From: Arthrobacter saudimassiliensis
GTDB lineage: Bacteria; Actinomycetota; Actinomycetes; Actinomycetales; Micrococcaceae
Length of the DNA stretch: 64,000 nucleotides
Reading direction: 5' to 3'
Assembly: GCA_900016675.1 (NCBI GenBank)
Contig: LN483071.1
Location: forward strand, 682,001 to 746,000
Shown here piece by piece: positions 28,715 to 39,153 of this stretch. How positions within the stretch are numbered: the first letter of the stretch is position 1; each line of letters opens with the position of its first letter. The notes beneath the pieces were generated by a model, which made no database searches, was not told the origin of the DNA, and was given only the letters and a program-made list of their open reading frames with translations. A program made the translations under genes and the position numbers.

Positions 28715-29028
28715 GAAGACGGAAAGCCACTTTCGGTTGGTGTCCCCGCGGCCGTTTGGCACGGGGTTCGCCGAAGAAAAATCAGACTGCGTCCACCGCG
28801 GGCCTGGCCATGGCGGCCGGCCGAACCGCGGGACGGAAGAGAGCGTTCATCGACGCCGGCTGTGCAGCGGACGGTGATCCTTCGGCACAGCAACTTCCCC
28901 AGTGTAGCCCATGCCGCCCCGCGGCCCCGCATCGGCCCTGCCGCCGGCGGCGCCGCCGCACCCTGCGGTCCGGGGCGGGCCGCGGCCGTCCGAACGGCGC
29001 GGCGCCGCCCCTCGGTACCATGGAAGGG
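28715..29028. other. Divergent region between helicase and trmB, with long helicase leader
   Basis: A 314-nt region without a supported gene. A minus-strand TACACT (28901-28906) could be the helicase -10, giving a leader of about 180 nt. On the plus side TACCAT serves trmB. No clear -35 was seen for either. Confidence 0.5.
29016..29021 (+). promoter_or_regulatory. -10 box, leaderless start of trmB
   Basis: TACCAT, 7 nt, then ATG at 29029. An ATG inside the box (29020) is in frame but too early to be the start. Confidence 0.5.
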
Positions 29029-29874
29029 ATGAGCACTGAACCCTCCCCCGGCCCCGCCGCGTCCTCCGATCCCGCCGAGACGGGCTACCGTTCGCAGCCG
29101 GTGTCCTTCGTCCGCCGCGGTTCCCGCCTGCAGGGCCGCCGGCAGCAGGCCTGGGACGAGCTGTCGGACCTGTTCGTCATCGACGTGCCGCGGGTGCGGG
29201 CGGACACCTCGGTGGATCCCGGCTATGTGTTCGACGCCGAGGCGGCGTTCGGGCGCAAGGCCCCGCTCGTCGTCGAGATCGGGTCCGGACTGGGCGAGGC
29301 CGTGGTCCACGCCGCCGGCGAGGATCCGGACCGGAACTACCTTGCGGTGGAGGTCTACCGCCCCGGGCTGGCGCACACCCTGCAGCGCATCGGCCAGCGC
29401 GGCCTCACCAACGTGCGCGTGGTCCAGGCCAACGCTCCCGAGGTGCTCGGCACCATGCTGCCCGCGGCCTCCGTGGAGGAGCTGTGGCTGTTCTTCCCCG
29501 ACCCCTGGCACAAGACCAAGCACCACAAGCGGCGCCTGGTCAAGCCCGGGTTCGATGAGCTGGCCGCCCGGGTGCTGGTCCCCGGCGGGCTCTGGCGGCT
29601 CGCCACGGACTGGTCCGACTACGCCGTGCAGATGCGCGAGGTCCTCGAGGCCTCCGCCGGGTTCGTCAACCTCCATGCCGGCGAGCGTGCCGGCGCCGAC
29701 AGCCCCCTGACCCGGGTGCATGCCGAGGGCCTTGAAGGACGTGAGCCTTCGGACGACGCCGACACCCGCGGCGGGTGGGCGCCCCGCTTTGAGGGCAGGA
29801 TCCTCACCAGCTTCGAGAACAAGGCCCACCAGGCCGGCCGGCTGATCTTCGACCTGACCTTCCGCCGCCTGTAA
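29029..29874 (+). CDS. trmB: tRNA (guanine-N7-)-methyltransferase
   Basis: A 281-residue SAM-dependent enzyme making m7G46 in tRNA. The SAM-binding motif is VVEIGSGLGEAVVHAA. The family signature FFPDPWHKTKHHKRRLV is complete, and LRLATDW-type sequence (WRLATDWSDYAVQM) follows. A proline/serine-rich N-terminal extension of about 30 residues is present, usual in actinobacteria. The NYN-LOTUS gene follows after 34 nt. Confidence 0.95.
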   Translation: MSTEPSPGPAASSDPAETGYRSQPVSFVRRGSRLQGRRQQAWDELSDLFVIDVPRVRADTSVDPGYVFDAEAAFGRKAPLVVEIGSGLGEAVVHAAGEDPDRNYLAVEVYRPGLAHTLQRIGQRGLTNVRVVQANAPEVLGTMLPAASVEELWLFFPDPWHKTKHHKRRLVKPGFDELAARVLVPGGLWRLATDWSDYAVQMREVLEASAGFVNLHAGERAGADSPLTRVHAEGLEGREPSDDADTRGGWAPRFEGRILTSFENKAHQAGRLIFDLTFRRL

Positions 29875-29908
29875 CGCACTCCTTCCGCCACTCCTAGGAC
29901 GTTTTTCC

Positions 29909-30904
29909 ATGCCTGAACCCAGCGATGCACGCGTCGGCCTCTACATCGACTTCGACAACATCGTCATTTCCCGTTACCAGCAGCTGCACGGCCGCAACGC
30001 CTTCCAGCGCGACGGCATCCGCGACTTCGACCGGCACAGCCGGGACGCCGATCCCGACGTCGCCGCCCGGCTCAAGGCCGCGACGGTCGACTTCAACGCC
30101 ATCATCGACTTCGCCGCCTCGTTCGGCACCCTGGTGGTCAACCGTGCCTACGCCGACTGGTCCGTGCCGGTCAACGCCAGCTACCAGCGCCAGCTGATGT
30201 CCCGGGCCGTGGACCTCACCCAGCTGTTCACCACCACCACCCGCGGCACCAAGAACGGAGCCGACATCCGCCTCGCGGTGGACGTCGTCGAAGACCTCTT
30301 CCGGCTGCCCGACCTCACCCACGTCATCATCGTGGCCGGGGACTCCGACTACATCGCGCTGGCGCAGAAGTCCAAGCGGCTCGGCCGGTTCGTGGTGGGC
30401 ATCGGCGTCGCCGGCTCCACCAGCACCTCCCTGGCCGCCGCCTGCGACGAGTTCGAAGACTACGATTCGCTGCCCGGCGTCGCCCGCGCCGAATCGGCCG
30501 CACCGGCCGCCTCCGACCGCCCCGCCGGCCGGCCTGAGCCCGGCACCGCCCCCGAGACGGCCCGCCAGCTGACGGCGGCCCCGGTCTTCTCCCACCGCGA
30601 CGCGGCCCCCTTCGCCGAGCCCGACACCGCCGAGGACATCGACCCGCAGACCCTGGCCACGGAACTGCTGATGCGTGCCCTGAAGATCGCCCATGCCAAG
30701 GGCGACGCCGATGAGTGGCTTCACAGCGGCACGGTGAAGAACCAGATGCGGCGCATGGACCCCTCCTTCAATGAAAAGCCGCTGGGGTTCCGGTCCTTCA
30801 CCGACTTCCTCACCTCGCATGGTGACCTGGTGGAGCTGAACGACGACGGTCCGCAGCGGCTGGTCCGGCTGCGGCCCGAGGCCGGCGACCCGGGCCGCAG
30901 CTAG
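29909..30904 (+). CDS. NYN domain protein with C-terminal OST-HTH/LOTUS domain
   Basis: A 331-residue protein. The NYN (PIN-like nuclease) domain covers about residues 8-185: YIDFDNI (D14, D16), NRAYADW, GADIRLAVDVVEDL and VAGDSDY provide the acidic metal-binding cluster. A linker rich in Ala/Pro leads to a LOTUS/OST-HTH domain (about 245-325), with LLMRALKIAHAK and FRSFTDFL. This order resembles LabA-like bacterial and MARF1-like eukaryotic proteins, where it is linked to RNA cleavage and RNA binding. The substrate here is unknown. It lies 34 nt after trmB, so an RNA-related role is plausible. Confidence 0.9.
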   Translation: MPEPSDARVGLYIDFDNIVISRYQQLHGRNAFQRDGIRDFDRHSRDADPDVAARLKAATVDFNAIIDFAASFGTLVVNRAYADWSVPVNASYQRQLMSRAVDLTQLFTTTTRGTKNGADIRLAVDVVEDLFRLPDLTHVIIVAGDSDYIALAQKSKRLGRFVVGIGVAGSTSTSLAAACDEFEDYDSLPGVARAESAAPAASDRPAGRPEPGTAPETARQLTAAPVFSHRDAAPFAEPDTAEDIDPQTLATELLMRALKIAHAKGDADEWLHSGTVKNQMRRMDPSFNEKPLGFRSFTDFLTSHGDLVELNDDGPQRLVRLRPEAGDPGRS

Positions 30905-31010
30905 GACGCCGCCGGGGAACCGGCCTGCGGCCACAGGCCCGGGCCTTCCCGCGGTCCGGCGGCTGGTGCCTTTTCCACCGAACATGACGCTGCCGCTTGC
31001 GCCCATCAAC

Positions 31011-31033
31011 TTTGCAGTGCAAACTACTTTGCA
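31011..31033 (+). promoter_or_regulatory. TTTGCA palindrome and repeat at a start codon, candidate operator
   Basis: TTTGCA (31011-31016), one base, TGCAAA (31018-31023), 4 nt, then TTTGCA again (31028-31033). The last A is the first base of the ATG at 31033. The likely ligand is the winged-helix protein encoded at 31769. Confidence 0.55.
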
Positions 31034-31776
31034 TGATCGATAACACGGCCGGAGAACCTCCCTCCGACTCCGGCACTCCCGCTGACTCCACCGCTCCAGC
31101 ACACTCCTCCGCCGGGCGGCCGGCAACCGGCGAGGCCGCTGGCGAGGCCCCCGAAGCCCTGGACCTGCTTGCCGCGCTGGCCGTGGTGCAGGACGCCGAG
31201 CGCTCGGCCCGGCGCGGCCTCACCGGCAACACCGCGCTGGTCTACCTGGTCTGGGGACTGACCTGGCTCCTCGGCTACGGAGCGCTCCAGGGCAGCAGGC
31301 ACGGGTGGCTGCCCCTCGCGCCGGAGACGGCCCTGGCCGTCCTCGGCGTGACGCTGGCGCTGGCCGCGGCCTACACCGTGGTGGTCTTCGCACGGGGCTC
31401 CCGGGGCATCCGCGGACAGTCGTCCTTCCAGGGCGGCATGTACGGTGCGGCCTGGGCCCTCGGCTTCGCCGTCATGGGCGCCCTGGGCGCCGTCATCGGC
31501 CGTGAGGTCGAGGATTTCTGGACCCGCGGCCTGCTCCTGAACGGCACCGCGGTGCTTATCGTCGGACTGCTCTACATCACCGGCGGCACCACCTTCAATG
31601 ACGGCGCGCAGTCCGTCCTGGGCGTCTGGCTCCTGGTGGTGACCCTCATTGCCCTGGTCGCCGGGCCCTCGCATTTCCTCACCGTGTTCCTCCTGCTGGG
31701 CGCACCCGGCCTGTTGGCCGCTGCGCTGGTGGAGCACCTGCGCACCCGCCGCCGGAGGGGGCCGGCACATGCCTGA
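31033..31776 (+). CDS. Membrane protein of unknown function in regulator-ABC operon
   Basis: A 247-residue protein. The first 45 residues are polar and Pro/Ser/Ala-rich. A short amphipathic segment (LLAALAVVQDAERSARRG) precedes about six membrane helices between residues 65 and 235; the tail is basic (RTRRRRG). I know of no assigned function. The TTTGCA repeats sit exactly at its start codon. Its end overlaps the regulator gene by 8 nt and an ABC transporter follows, so it probably senses or assists that transporter. Confidence 0.85.
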   Translation: MIDNTAGEPPSDSGTPADSTAPAHSSAGRPATGEAAGEAPEALDLLAALAVVQDAERSARRGLTGNTALVYLVWGLTWLLGYGALQGSRHGWLPLAPETALAVLGVTLALAAAYTVVVFARGSRGIRGQSSFQGGMYGAAWALGFAVMGALGAVIGREVEDFWTRGLLLNGTAVLIVGLLYITGGTTFNDGAQSVLGVWLLVVTLIALVAGPSHFLTVFLLLGAPGLLAAALVEHLRTRRRRGPAHA

Positions 31777-32065
31777 ACTCGACCCCGTCATCCACGCCGA
31801 GTCCCGGCTGCGCGCCCTGACCATCCTCAACGAGGTCGGCGAGAACAACCGGATCGCCTTCACCAAGCTCCAGAAGATGCTGGACATGACCGCAGGCAAC
31901 CTCTCCACCCACCTGCGGAAACTGGAAAACGCCGGCTACGTCGAGGTCAGCAAGACCATCGAAGGCCGCACTCCGGCCACCTATGCGGGCATCACGCCGG
32001 AGGGCCGCGCGGCCTACGCCCGGTACCGCAGGAACCTGCAGGACCTGCTGTCCGGCCTCACCTAA
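31769..32065 (+). CDS. Small winged-helix transcriptional regulator
   Basis: A 98-residue single-domain regulator of the winged-helix type found with ABC transporters (HTH_34-like). The recognition helix region is FTKLQKMLDMTAGNLSTHLRKLE and the wing is VSKTIEGRTPATYAGITPEGR. There is no effector domain. GGAGG lies 11 nt before ATG 31769, inside the upstream gene. Such proteins usually repress their own operon; the TTTGCA palindrome at 31011 is the obvious candidate site. Confidence 0.9.
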   Translation: MPELDPVIHAESRLRALTILNEVGENNRIAFTKLQKMLDMTAGNLSTHLRKLENAGYVEVSKTIEGRTPATYAGITPEGRAAYARYRRNLQDLLSGLT

Positions 32066-32117
32066 GCCCGCCGTCCCCCGCCCTTCCGGCGCCCGTCGCA
32101 CCCAGGAGCAGCCTCCC

Positions 32118-33104
32118 GTGAGCACCACCAGAACAGGCCCCCACCCGCCCGAGATCCTCGCCGAGGCCCGCGGCGTCCATAAGTCCTTTGGCCCGGTCAC
32201 GGCGCTCTCCGGCATCGACTTCCGGATCAGCGCCGGCGAGACCGTGGGCCTGCTGGGTCCGAACGGGGCCGGCAAGTCCACACTGCTGAGCCTGCTGACC
32301 GGGCTGCGCCAGCCGGACCGCGGAACGGTGGAGCTCTTCGGGCAGGACCCCCGCACTCCGCAGGCCCGCCGGGCACTGGGCACGACGCCGCAGGCCACCT
32401 CGGTGCCCGCAACGCTGCGGGTGCACGAGACCGTGGATTTCGTGGCGGCCCACTATCCCGACCCCGTTCCGACGGCGGAGCTGCTGGAACGCTTCGGCCT
32501 CGCCGCAGCCGCCGGAAAGCAGTGCGGCGGCCTGTCGGGCGGACAGCAGCGGCGCCTGCTGGTGGCCCTGGCCCTCGTGGGCCGGCCCCGCCTGGTGGTG
32601 CTGGACGAACCGACCACCGGACTGGACGTCGAGGCACGGGAAACCCTGTGGGAGCAGCTCGCCGCCTACCGGGCCGGCGGGGGAACCCTGCTGATCACCA
32701 GCCACTATCTGGACGAAATCCAGACCCTCGCCGGGCGGGTGGTCGTCGTCAACGGCGGCGCGGTCATCGCCGACGGCACCGTGGACGAAATCCGCAGCCG
32801 GGTCAGCGTCAGCCGTGTGTCCTTCCATACCTCCCTGCCCGCCGAGGCCTTCCGTACCTGGCCCGGCACCGCCTCCGTCAATGTCACGGCGTCCGGCGCC
32901 ACCACCATCGTCAGCCACGACGCCGACGAAACGGTGAAGATGCTGGTCGGCAGGGGCGCGGACTTCCACGGCCTGGAGGTCCACGCCGCCAGCCTGGAGG
33001 AGGCCTTCGTGGCCCTCACCCATTCCACCACCGGCCGGGGCACGCCGCCGGCGCCGGACGCCGGCACCCCGGCACGACCCTCAACGGAAAGGAACCTCGG
33101 ATGA
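32118..33104 (+). CDS. ABC transporter ATP-binding protein
   Basis: A 328-residue ATPase of the drug/antibiotic or Na+ export type. Walker A is LGPNGAGKST, the signature LSGGQQRRL, Walker B VVLDEPTTGLD, and the switch histidine is in LLITSHYLDE. A C-terminal extension of about 100 residues follows the ATPase core. The start is GTG 32118, with AGGAG 9 nt upstream; the open frame extends further 5' but without homology. It pairs with the permease that overlaps its stop by 4 nt. Confidence 0.92.
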   Translation: MSTTRTGPHPPEILAEARGVHKSFGPVTALSGIDFRISAGETVGLLGPNGAGKSTLLSLLTGLRQPDRGTVELFGQDPRTPQARRALGTTPQATSVPATLRVHETVDFVAAHYPDPVPTAELLERFGLAAAAGKQCGGLSGGQQRRLLVALALVGRPRLVVLDEPTTGLDVEARETLWEQLAAYRAGGGTLLITSHYLDEIQTLAGRVVVVNGGAVIADGTVDEIRSRVSVSRVSFHTSLPAEAFRTWPGTASVNVTASGATTIVSHDADETVKMLVGRGADFHGLEVHAASLEEAFVALTHSTTGRGTPPAPDAGTPARPSTERNLG

Positions 33105-33904
33105 GCACCTCGCCCGCTGTGCGGAACAACAGCTCACAGCTGCACCTGATCCGCGCCCACACCCGGGCGCAGGTGCTGGAGCAACTGAGGATTCCCGTGG
33201 CCGTGCTCTCCTCCACCGTCTTCCCCACCCTGGCGCTGGTGTTCTTTGTGCTTCCGCAGACGGCCGTGACCTCGAATCCGGTCGCCTCGCTGATGTCGAT
33301 CGCCCAGCTGGCGGTCTTCGGGGTGATGAGCGCCTTCCTGTTCAACTACGGGATCGGCGTCGCGGAGGACCGGGCCAATCCGTGGAGCAGCTACGTGCGC
33401 ACCCTGCCGGTCGGCGCGCTGCCGCCGACCGTCGCCCGGGCGCTGACAGCCATGATGTTCGCCTTCTTCGCCCTGATCCCCGTGCTGGTGGTCGGCGCCG
33501 CGACGACGGCGGGCATGGACCTCTACACCGACGGAACCCTGCCCTGGTGGCGGGTGCCCCTGGCGGTGGCGGTCTGGCTGGTCTGCGGGCTGCCGTTCCT
33601 GTGCCTGGGCCTGCTGATCGGCTATCTGTGCACCTCGAAGGTGGCGATCGCCCTCACGCAGGTGGTGTTCTTCCCGCTCGCGTTCGCCGGCGGCATGATG
33701 CTGCCGCCGGAGATCTTCTCGCCGGGGCTCGACGCGTTTTCGCGGTTCCTTCCCTCGCGGGCGGCACGGGACCTGTCCGTGTCCGCCCTCTCCGGGGAAC
33801 CGTTCGAACCGGCCGCGGTGGCGTGCTTCCTCGCGTGGACGCTGCTGCTGGGGGCCGGGGCGGTCTGGGCCAACCGGAGGGACCAGGGCCGGCGCTACCG
33901 CTGA
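33101..33904 (+). CDS. ABC-2 type transporter permease
   Basis: A 267-residue membrane protein with about six helices and the ABC-2 pattern: a long polar N-terminus, a loop with EDRANPWSSYVRTLPVG and a late FPLAFAGGMMLPPEIF segment. It forms the exporter with the preceding ATPase. The substrate is unknown. It converges on hspR. Confidence 0.9.
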   Translation: MSTSPAVRNNSSQLHLIRAHTRAQVLEQLRIPVAVLSSTVFPTLALVFFVLPQTAVTSNPVASLMSIAQLAVFGVMSAFLFNYGIGVAEDRANPWSSYVRTLPVGALPPTVARALTAMMFAFFALIPVLVVGAATTAGMDLYTDGTLPWWRVPLAVAVWLVCGLPFLCLGLLIGYLCTSKVAIALTQVVFFPLAFAGGMMLPPEIFSPGLDAFSRFLPSRAARDLSVSALSGEPFEPAAVACFLAWTLLLGAGAVWANRRDQGRRYR

Positions 33905-33926
33905 CCGGTGCCCGGCTGCGGCCGCC

Positions 33927-34433
33927 TCAGAGCGAGGCCGCGTAGCCGTTCGCGTAGTCCCGGGACTGGGGCTTGCCGGCCGGCAGCGCCCGCAGCCGGC
34001 TGTGCCGCTGGACCAGCGAGACCAGCCCCAGCGGCTTGAAGGCCGCCGACGCGGGCGGCCGCTGGCCGCGGGCCAGGGGCACGACGTCGCCGCCCAGCCC
34101 CGCGGCGAAGATCCTGCCCAGGTCGGGTTGGCGCTGCTGGGCCTGGTCGAGTTCGGCCGAGAGCTCCTCGACCCGGGCCCGCAGTCCCAGCACCTCTTTT
34201 TCCAGCTCCATGATCCGCTTGATCCCCTCGAGGGAGACGCCCTCCTGGGAGAGCCGCTGGACCTGCCGGAGCATCTCGATGTCGCGCTGGGAGTAGCGCC
34301 GGGCGCGGCCGGGTGCCCGCGACGGGCTGACGATGCCCATCCGGTCATACTGCCGGAGGGTCTGCGGGTGCATCTCCGCCAGCTCGGCCGCGACCGAGAT
34401 GACGAAGATCGGCGCGTTCGCGTCGATGGCCAC
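33927..34433 (-). CDS. hspR: Heat shock repressor HspR
   Basis: A 168-residue MerR-like regulator, last gene of the dnaK operon. The DNA-binding domain reads FVISVAAELAEMHPQTLRQYDRMGIVSPSR, followed by the ARRYSQRDIEMLR helix and a coiled coil (about 80-105). The start is GTG with AAGGAGG at 5 nt. HspR represses dnaK and clpB through HAIR boxes, with DnaK as co-repressor in other actinobacteria. Both promoters here carry such boxes. Confidence 0.95.
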   Translation of the reverse strand: MAIDANAPIFVISVAAELAEMHPQTLRQYDRMGIVSPSRAPGRARRYSQRDIEMLRQVQRLSQEGVSLEGIKRIMELEKEVLGLRARVEELSAELDQAQQRQPDLGRIFAAGLGGDVVPLARGQRPPASAAFKPLGLVSLVQRHSRLRALPAGKPQSRDYANGYAASL

Positions 34434-34466
34434 AGGATCCTCCTTTACGACGTCGGCTGTTGGGTG

Positions 34467-34481
34467 TGATCAGTGATCATA
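34467..34481 (-). promoter_or_regulatory. Possible internal promoter for hspR with TGATCA repeats
   Basis: On the minus strand TATGAT (34476-34481) lies about 42 nt before the hspR start. TGATCA-G-TGATCA (34467-34479) overlaps it. No clear -35 is seen, so this is tentative. Confidence 0.3.
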
Positions 34482-34521
34482 GGTCAAAGCGCCGGTTCCC
34501 GGGCGGAAACCGGCTCCGGGC

Positions 34522-35526
34522 TCACAGGCGTGCCTTGGCCGCCAGGGAGGCCCGCGGGTTCTCCCCCGTGGTGGCCTGGGCGAAGGCCTCCACGGCGTCC
34601 TTCGCCTCCTTGCTCAGGTTCTGCGGCACCGCGACGTCCACGGTGACCAGCAGGTCGCCGGTGGCCTTCGCGGTCTTCACGCCGCGCCCCTTCACCCGCA
34701 GCGTCCGGCCCGACGGCGTACCCGCCGGCACGCGCAGCCGCACGGTATCCCCGGTGAGGGTGGGCACCTCGATGGTCGCGCCGAGCGCGGCCTCCGGGAA
34801 GCTCACGGGAACGTGGATGCGGATGTCGTTGCCGTCCCGCTTGAAGAAGTCGTGCGGCGTCACGTGGACGGTGACCATCAGGTCGCCGGCGCCGGCCGGA
34901 CCCGGCTGGCCCTTGCCCCGGACGCGGATGGTCTGGCCGTCCTTCACTCCGGCCGGCACGCGGACCTCGATGACCTCGCCCGAGGGCTCGCGGAGGCCGA
35001 TGACCGTGCCGTTGATGGAGCCGGCAAAGGAAATCGTGGTGGTCGCCGTGCGGTCCGCACCCTTGGTGGGCGGAGCCTGGCCGAACCCGCCGCCGAAGCC
35101 TCCGCCGCCCCCGAAGAGGTCAGCGAACTCCGGCGGAATGTTGCTGCCGCCGGTGCTGAAGGTGGTGCGGCGGGACCCGCCGCGCGGCCCGGCGCCCTGG
35201 CCGAACAGGCCGCCGAACAGGTCCTCGAACCCGCCCGCTCCCGCTCCCGCCCCGGGGCCGCCGGCACCGCCGGCGCTGAAGCGGGCGCCGCTGCCCATGG
35301 CGCGGATGGCGTCGTACTGCTGGCGTTCCTCGGCGTCGGAAAGGACCGCATAGGCCTCGGAGACGTCCTTGAACATGCGTTCCGCGGCGGCGTCGTTCTG
35401 GTTCTGGTCCGGGTGGTACTTCCGGGCCAGCTTCCGATATGCCTTTTTGATATCCGATTCGGAGGCGTCCTTGGGGACGCCCAGAATCTTGTAGAAATCC
35501 TTGTCGACCCAGTCCTGGCTAGCCAA
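34522..35526 (-). CDS. dnaJ: DnaJ-type co-chaperone without zinc finger
   Basis: A 334-residue type B (CbpA-like) Hsp40. The J domain (about 9-73) has the HPD motif in KYHPDQNQ. A Gly/Phe-rich stretch (about 90-165) leads to the two C-terminal substrate-binding domains. The CxxCxGxG zinc repeats of classical DnaJ are absent. The start is TTG (35526), with AAAGGGA 5 nt upstream, lowering translation relative to dnaK. It stimulates DnaK ATPase. A separate zinc-finger DnaJ is expected elsewhere in such genomes. Confidence 0.92.
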   Translation of the reverse strand: MASQDWVDKDFYKILGVPKDASESDIKKAYRKLARKYHPDQNQNDAAAERMFKDVSEAYAVLSDAEERQQYDAIRAMGSGARFSAGGAGGPGAGAGAGGFEDLFGGLFGQGAGPRGGSRRTTFSTGGSNIPPEFADLFGGGGGFGGGFGQAPPTKGADRTATTTISFAGSINGTVIGLREPSGEVIEVRVPAGVKDGQTIRVRGKGQPGPAGAGDLMVTVHVTPHDFFKRDGNDIRIHVPVSFPEAALGATIEVPTLTGDTVRLRVPAGTPSGRTLRVKGRGVKTAKATGDLLVTVDVAVPQNLSKEAKDAVEAFAQATTGENPRASLAAKARL

Positions 35527-35556
35527 TGGCGTCCCTTTCTCGTTCCAGTCTCCAGT

Positions 35557-35605
35557 CCGTGCCCGGTGGGGCACGGAAGGCCCGGGGCGCCTGCCGCCCC
35601 GGGCC
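35557..35605 (-). promoter_or_regulatory. Two tandem hairpins between grpE and dnaJ
   Basis: Stems of 8 bp (35557-35564 with 35569-35576) and 11 bp (35579-35589 with 35595-35605) fill most of the 85-nt spacer. They may act as a partial terminator or a processing/stability element, lowering dnaJ-hspR relative to dnaK-grpE. Confidence 0.5.
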
Positions 35606-35611
35606 CTGCCG

Positions 35612-36226
35612 CTACTGCTCCGGTACTGAGACCACAACCTGGGCCGCGCGCAGCACGCGGTCCCCGGCCTTGTAGCCGATCCGCAGGATCTGCGTCACGG
35701 TGTCGGACTGCACGTCCGCGCTCTGCTGCTGCATGAGCGCCTCGTGGATGTTCGGATCGAAGTCGACTCCGGTCTCATCGATCCGGGTCAGCCCGAAGGT
35801 GCCCAGCGCGCTCTCCAGCTTCTTGGCGATCGCCGCGAAGGGGCCCTCCGCGAGGTCGCCGTGCTGCCGCGCGGCCTCGATGTCGTCCAGGGTCGGCAGC
35901 AGCGCGTTGATCACGCCGATCACGGCCATCTCCCGGGCGACGTCGCGGTCACGCTCCACCCGCCGGCGGTAGTTCACGTACTCGGCCTGCAGGCGCAGCA
36001 GGTCGCCGCGCAGCTCCTCGGCTTCCGGGGAGCCGGCCGCCTGCGGGGCGTCCGGAACCTCGGCGCTGTTCAGGATCTGCTCCGCCTGCGAGAGGGCGTC
36101 ACCCTCCGCAGCCTGGCCGGAGGCGGAGCTGCTGCCCGCACCGGCCGGCTGCGAGGCCGCGTCGTCAGGGGTGCCGCGGGGCTCGTCGGAACCCGGGTCC
36201 GGGTTCGCGCCGTTGTCCTGCGCCAT
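35612..36226 (-). CDS. grpE: Nucleotide exchange factor GrpE
   Basis: A 204-residue GrpE. A long disordered N-terminus (about 60 residues, Ala/Ser/Glu-rich) precedes the coiled coil ([20 protein letters not shown]) and the beta domain with [15 protein letters not shown] and [21 protein letters not shown]. It releases ADP from DnaK. The start lies 2 nt after the dnaK stop. Confidence 0.95.
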   Translation of the reverse strand: MAQDNGANPDPGSDEPRGTPDDAASQPAGAGSSSASGQAAEGDALSQAEQILNSAEVPDAPQAAGSPEAEELRGDLLRLQAEYVNYRRRVERDRDVAREMAVIGVINALLPTLDDIEAARQHGDLAEGPFAAIAKKLESALGTFGLTRIDETGVDFDPNIHEALMQQQSADVQSDTVTQILRIGYKAGDRVLRAAQVVVSVPEQ

Positions 36227-36228
36227 GG

Positions 36229-38262
<2,034 letters not shown>

Positions 38263-38297
38263 TTACCGGAGCATGGCCGGCGGCGCAGGCCCGGGCG

Positions 38298-38303
38298 TAG
38301 GGT
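38298..38303 (+). promoter_or_regulatory. -10 box, leaderless start for the methyltransferase gene
   Basis: TAGGGT, 7 nt, then ATG at 38311. Confidence 0.55.
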
Positions 38304-38310
38304 CCTGTGC

Positions 38311-39114
38311 ATGCCCCAGGAAACCTACTCGCACGGACACCACGAGAGCGTGGTGCGCACCCACGCGGGCCGGACAGCAGAGGACTCCGCCGCCTACCTG
38401 CTGCCCCGCCTGTCCCCCGGAATGGACCTGCTCGACGTCGGCTGCGGCCCGGGCAGCATCACCCTGGGTCTCGCCGCGGCAGTGGCTCCGGGGCTGGCCA
38501 CCGGATTGGATGCCTCGGAGGAGGTCGTGGGCCTGGCCGCCCTGGCCGCAGCGGAACGGGGCGTGGAGAATGTCCGTTTCCGCGCCGGCGACGTCTACGA
38601 GCTGCCGTGGCCGGATGCCTCGTTCGACGTCGTCCACGCCCACCAGGTGCTGCACCACCTCGCGGATCCGGTGGCGGCGCTGCGGGAGATGAGGCGCGTG
38701 ACGCGCCCCGGCGGCCTCGTCGCCGTGCGCGAGGCGGATTTCGCCGCCATGTCCTGGTATCCGCAGCTGCCGGAGCTGGAGGAGTGGATGGACCTCTACC
38801 AGCGGATCGCCCGCGGCAACGGCGCGGAGCCCGACGGCGGACGCCGGCTGCTGGGCTGGGCGCTGGAAGCCGGCTTCACCGACGTCGACCCGTCCGCCTC
38901 GAGCTGGCTCTATGCCACCCCGGAGCGCCGCCGCGAACACGGCGGGTCCTGGGCCGAGCGGGTGCTGCACTCGGCGTTCGCCGAGCAGGCGCTGGAGCGC
39001 GGCCTGGCCGACCGGCCGGCCCTGGAGCGGATCAGCGCCGGGTGGCGCCGGTGGGCGGAGGACCCCGCAGGCTGGTTCCTGATGCCCTCGGCCGAGATCC
39101 TCGCCCGGGCTTGA
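38311..39114 (+). CDS. Class I SAM-dependent methyltransferase
   Basis: A 267-residue UbiE/MenG-like methyltransferase fold. Motif I is LLDVGCGPGSITLGLA, the acidic motif II region TGLDASEEVVGLA, and the post-motif FDVVHAHQVLHHLADP. The C-terminal third (GWALEAGFTDVDPSASSWLYAT) shapes the substrate pocket. The substrate is not evident: homologues are annotated variously, and the neighbours give no lead. It starts without a leader. Confidence 0.9.
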   Translation: MPQETYSHGHHESVVRTHAGRTAEDSAAYLLPRLSPGMDLLDVGCGPGSITLGLAAAVAPGLATGLDASEEVVGLAALAAAERGVENVRFRAGDVYELPWPDASFDVVHAHQVLHHLADPVAALREMRRVTRPGGLVAVREADFAAMSWYPQLPELEEWMDLYQRIARGNGAEPDGGRRLLGWALEAGFTDVDPSASSWLYATPERRREHGGSWAERVLHSAFAEQALERGLADRPALERISAGWRRWAEDPAGWFLMPSAEILARA

Positions 39115-39141
39115 CCCCCTGTGCCGCGCCCTCCGGCTCGC

Positions 39142-39147
39142 TAGGCT
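39142..39147 (+). promoter_or_regulatory. -10 box upstream of the phosphatase gene
   Basis: TAGGCT, 6 nt (GGAGGA), then ATG at 39154. The 6 nt resemble a Shine-Dalgarno but are too close to act as one. Confidence 0.5.
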
Positions 39148-39153
39148 GGAGGA

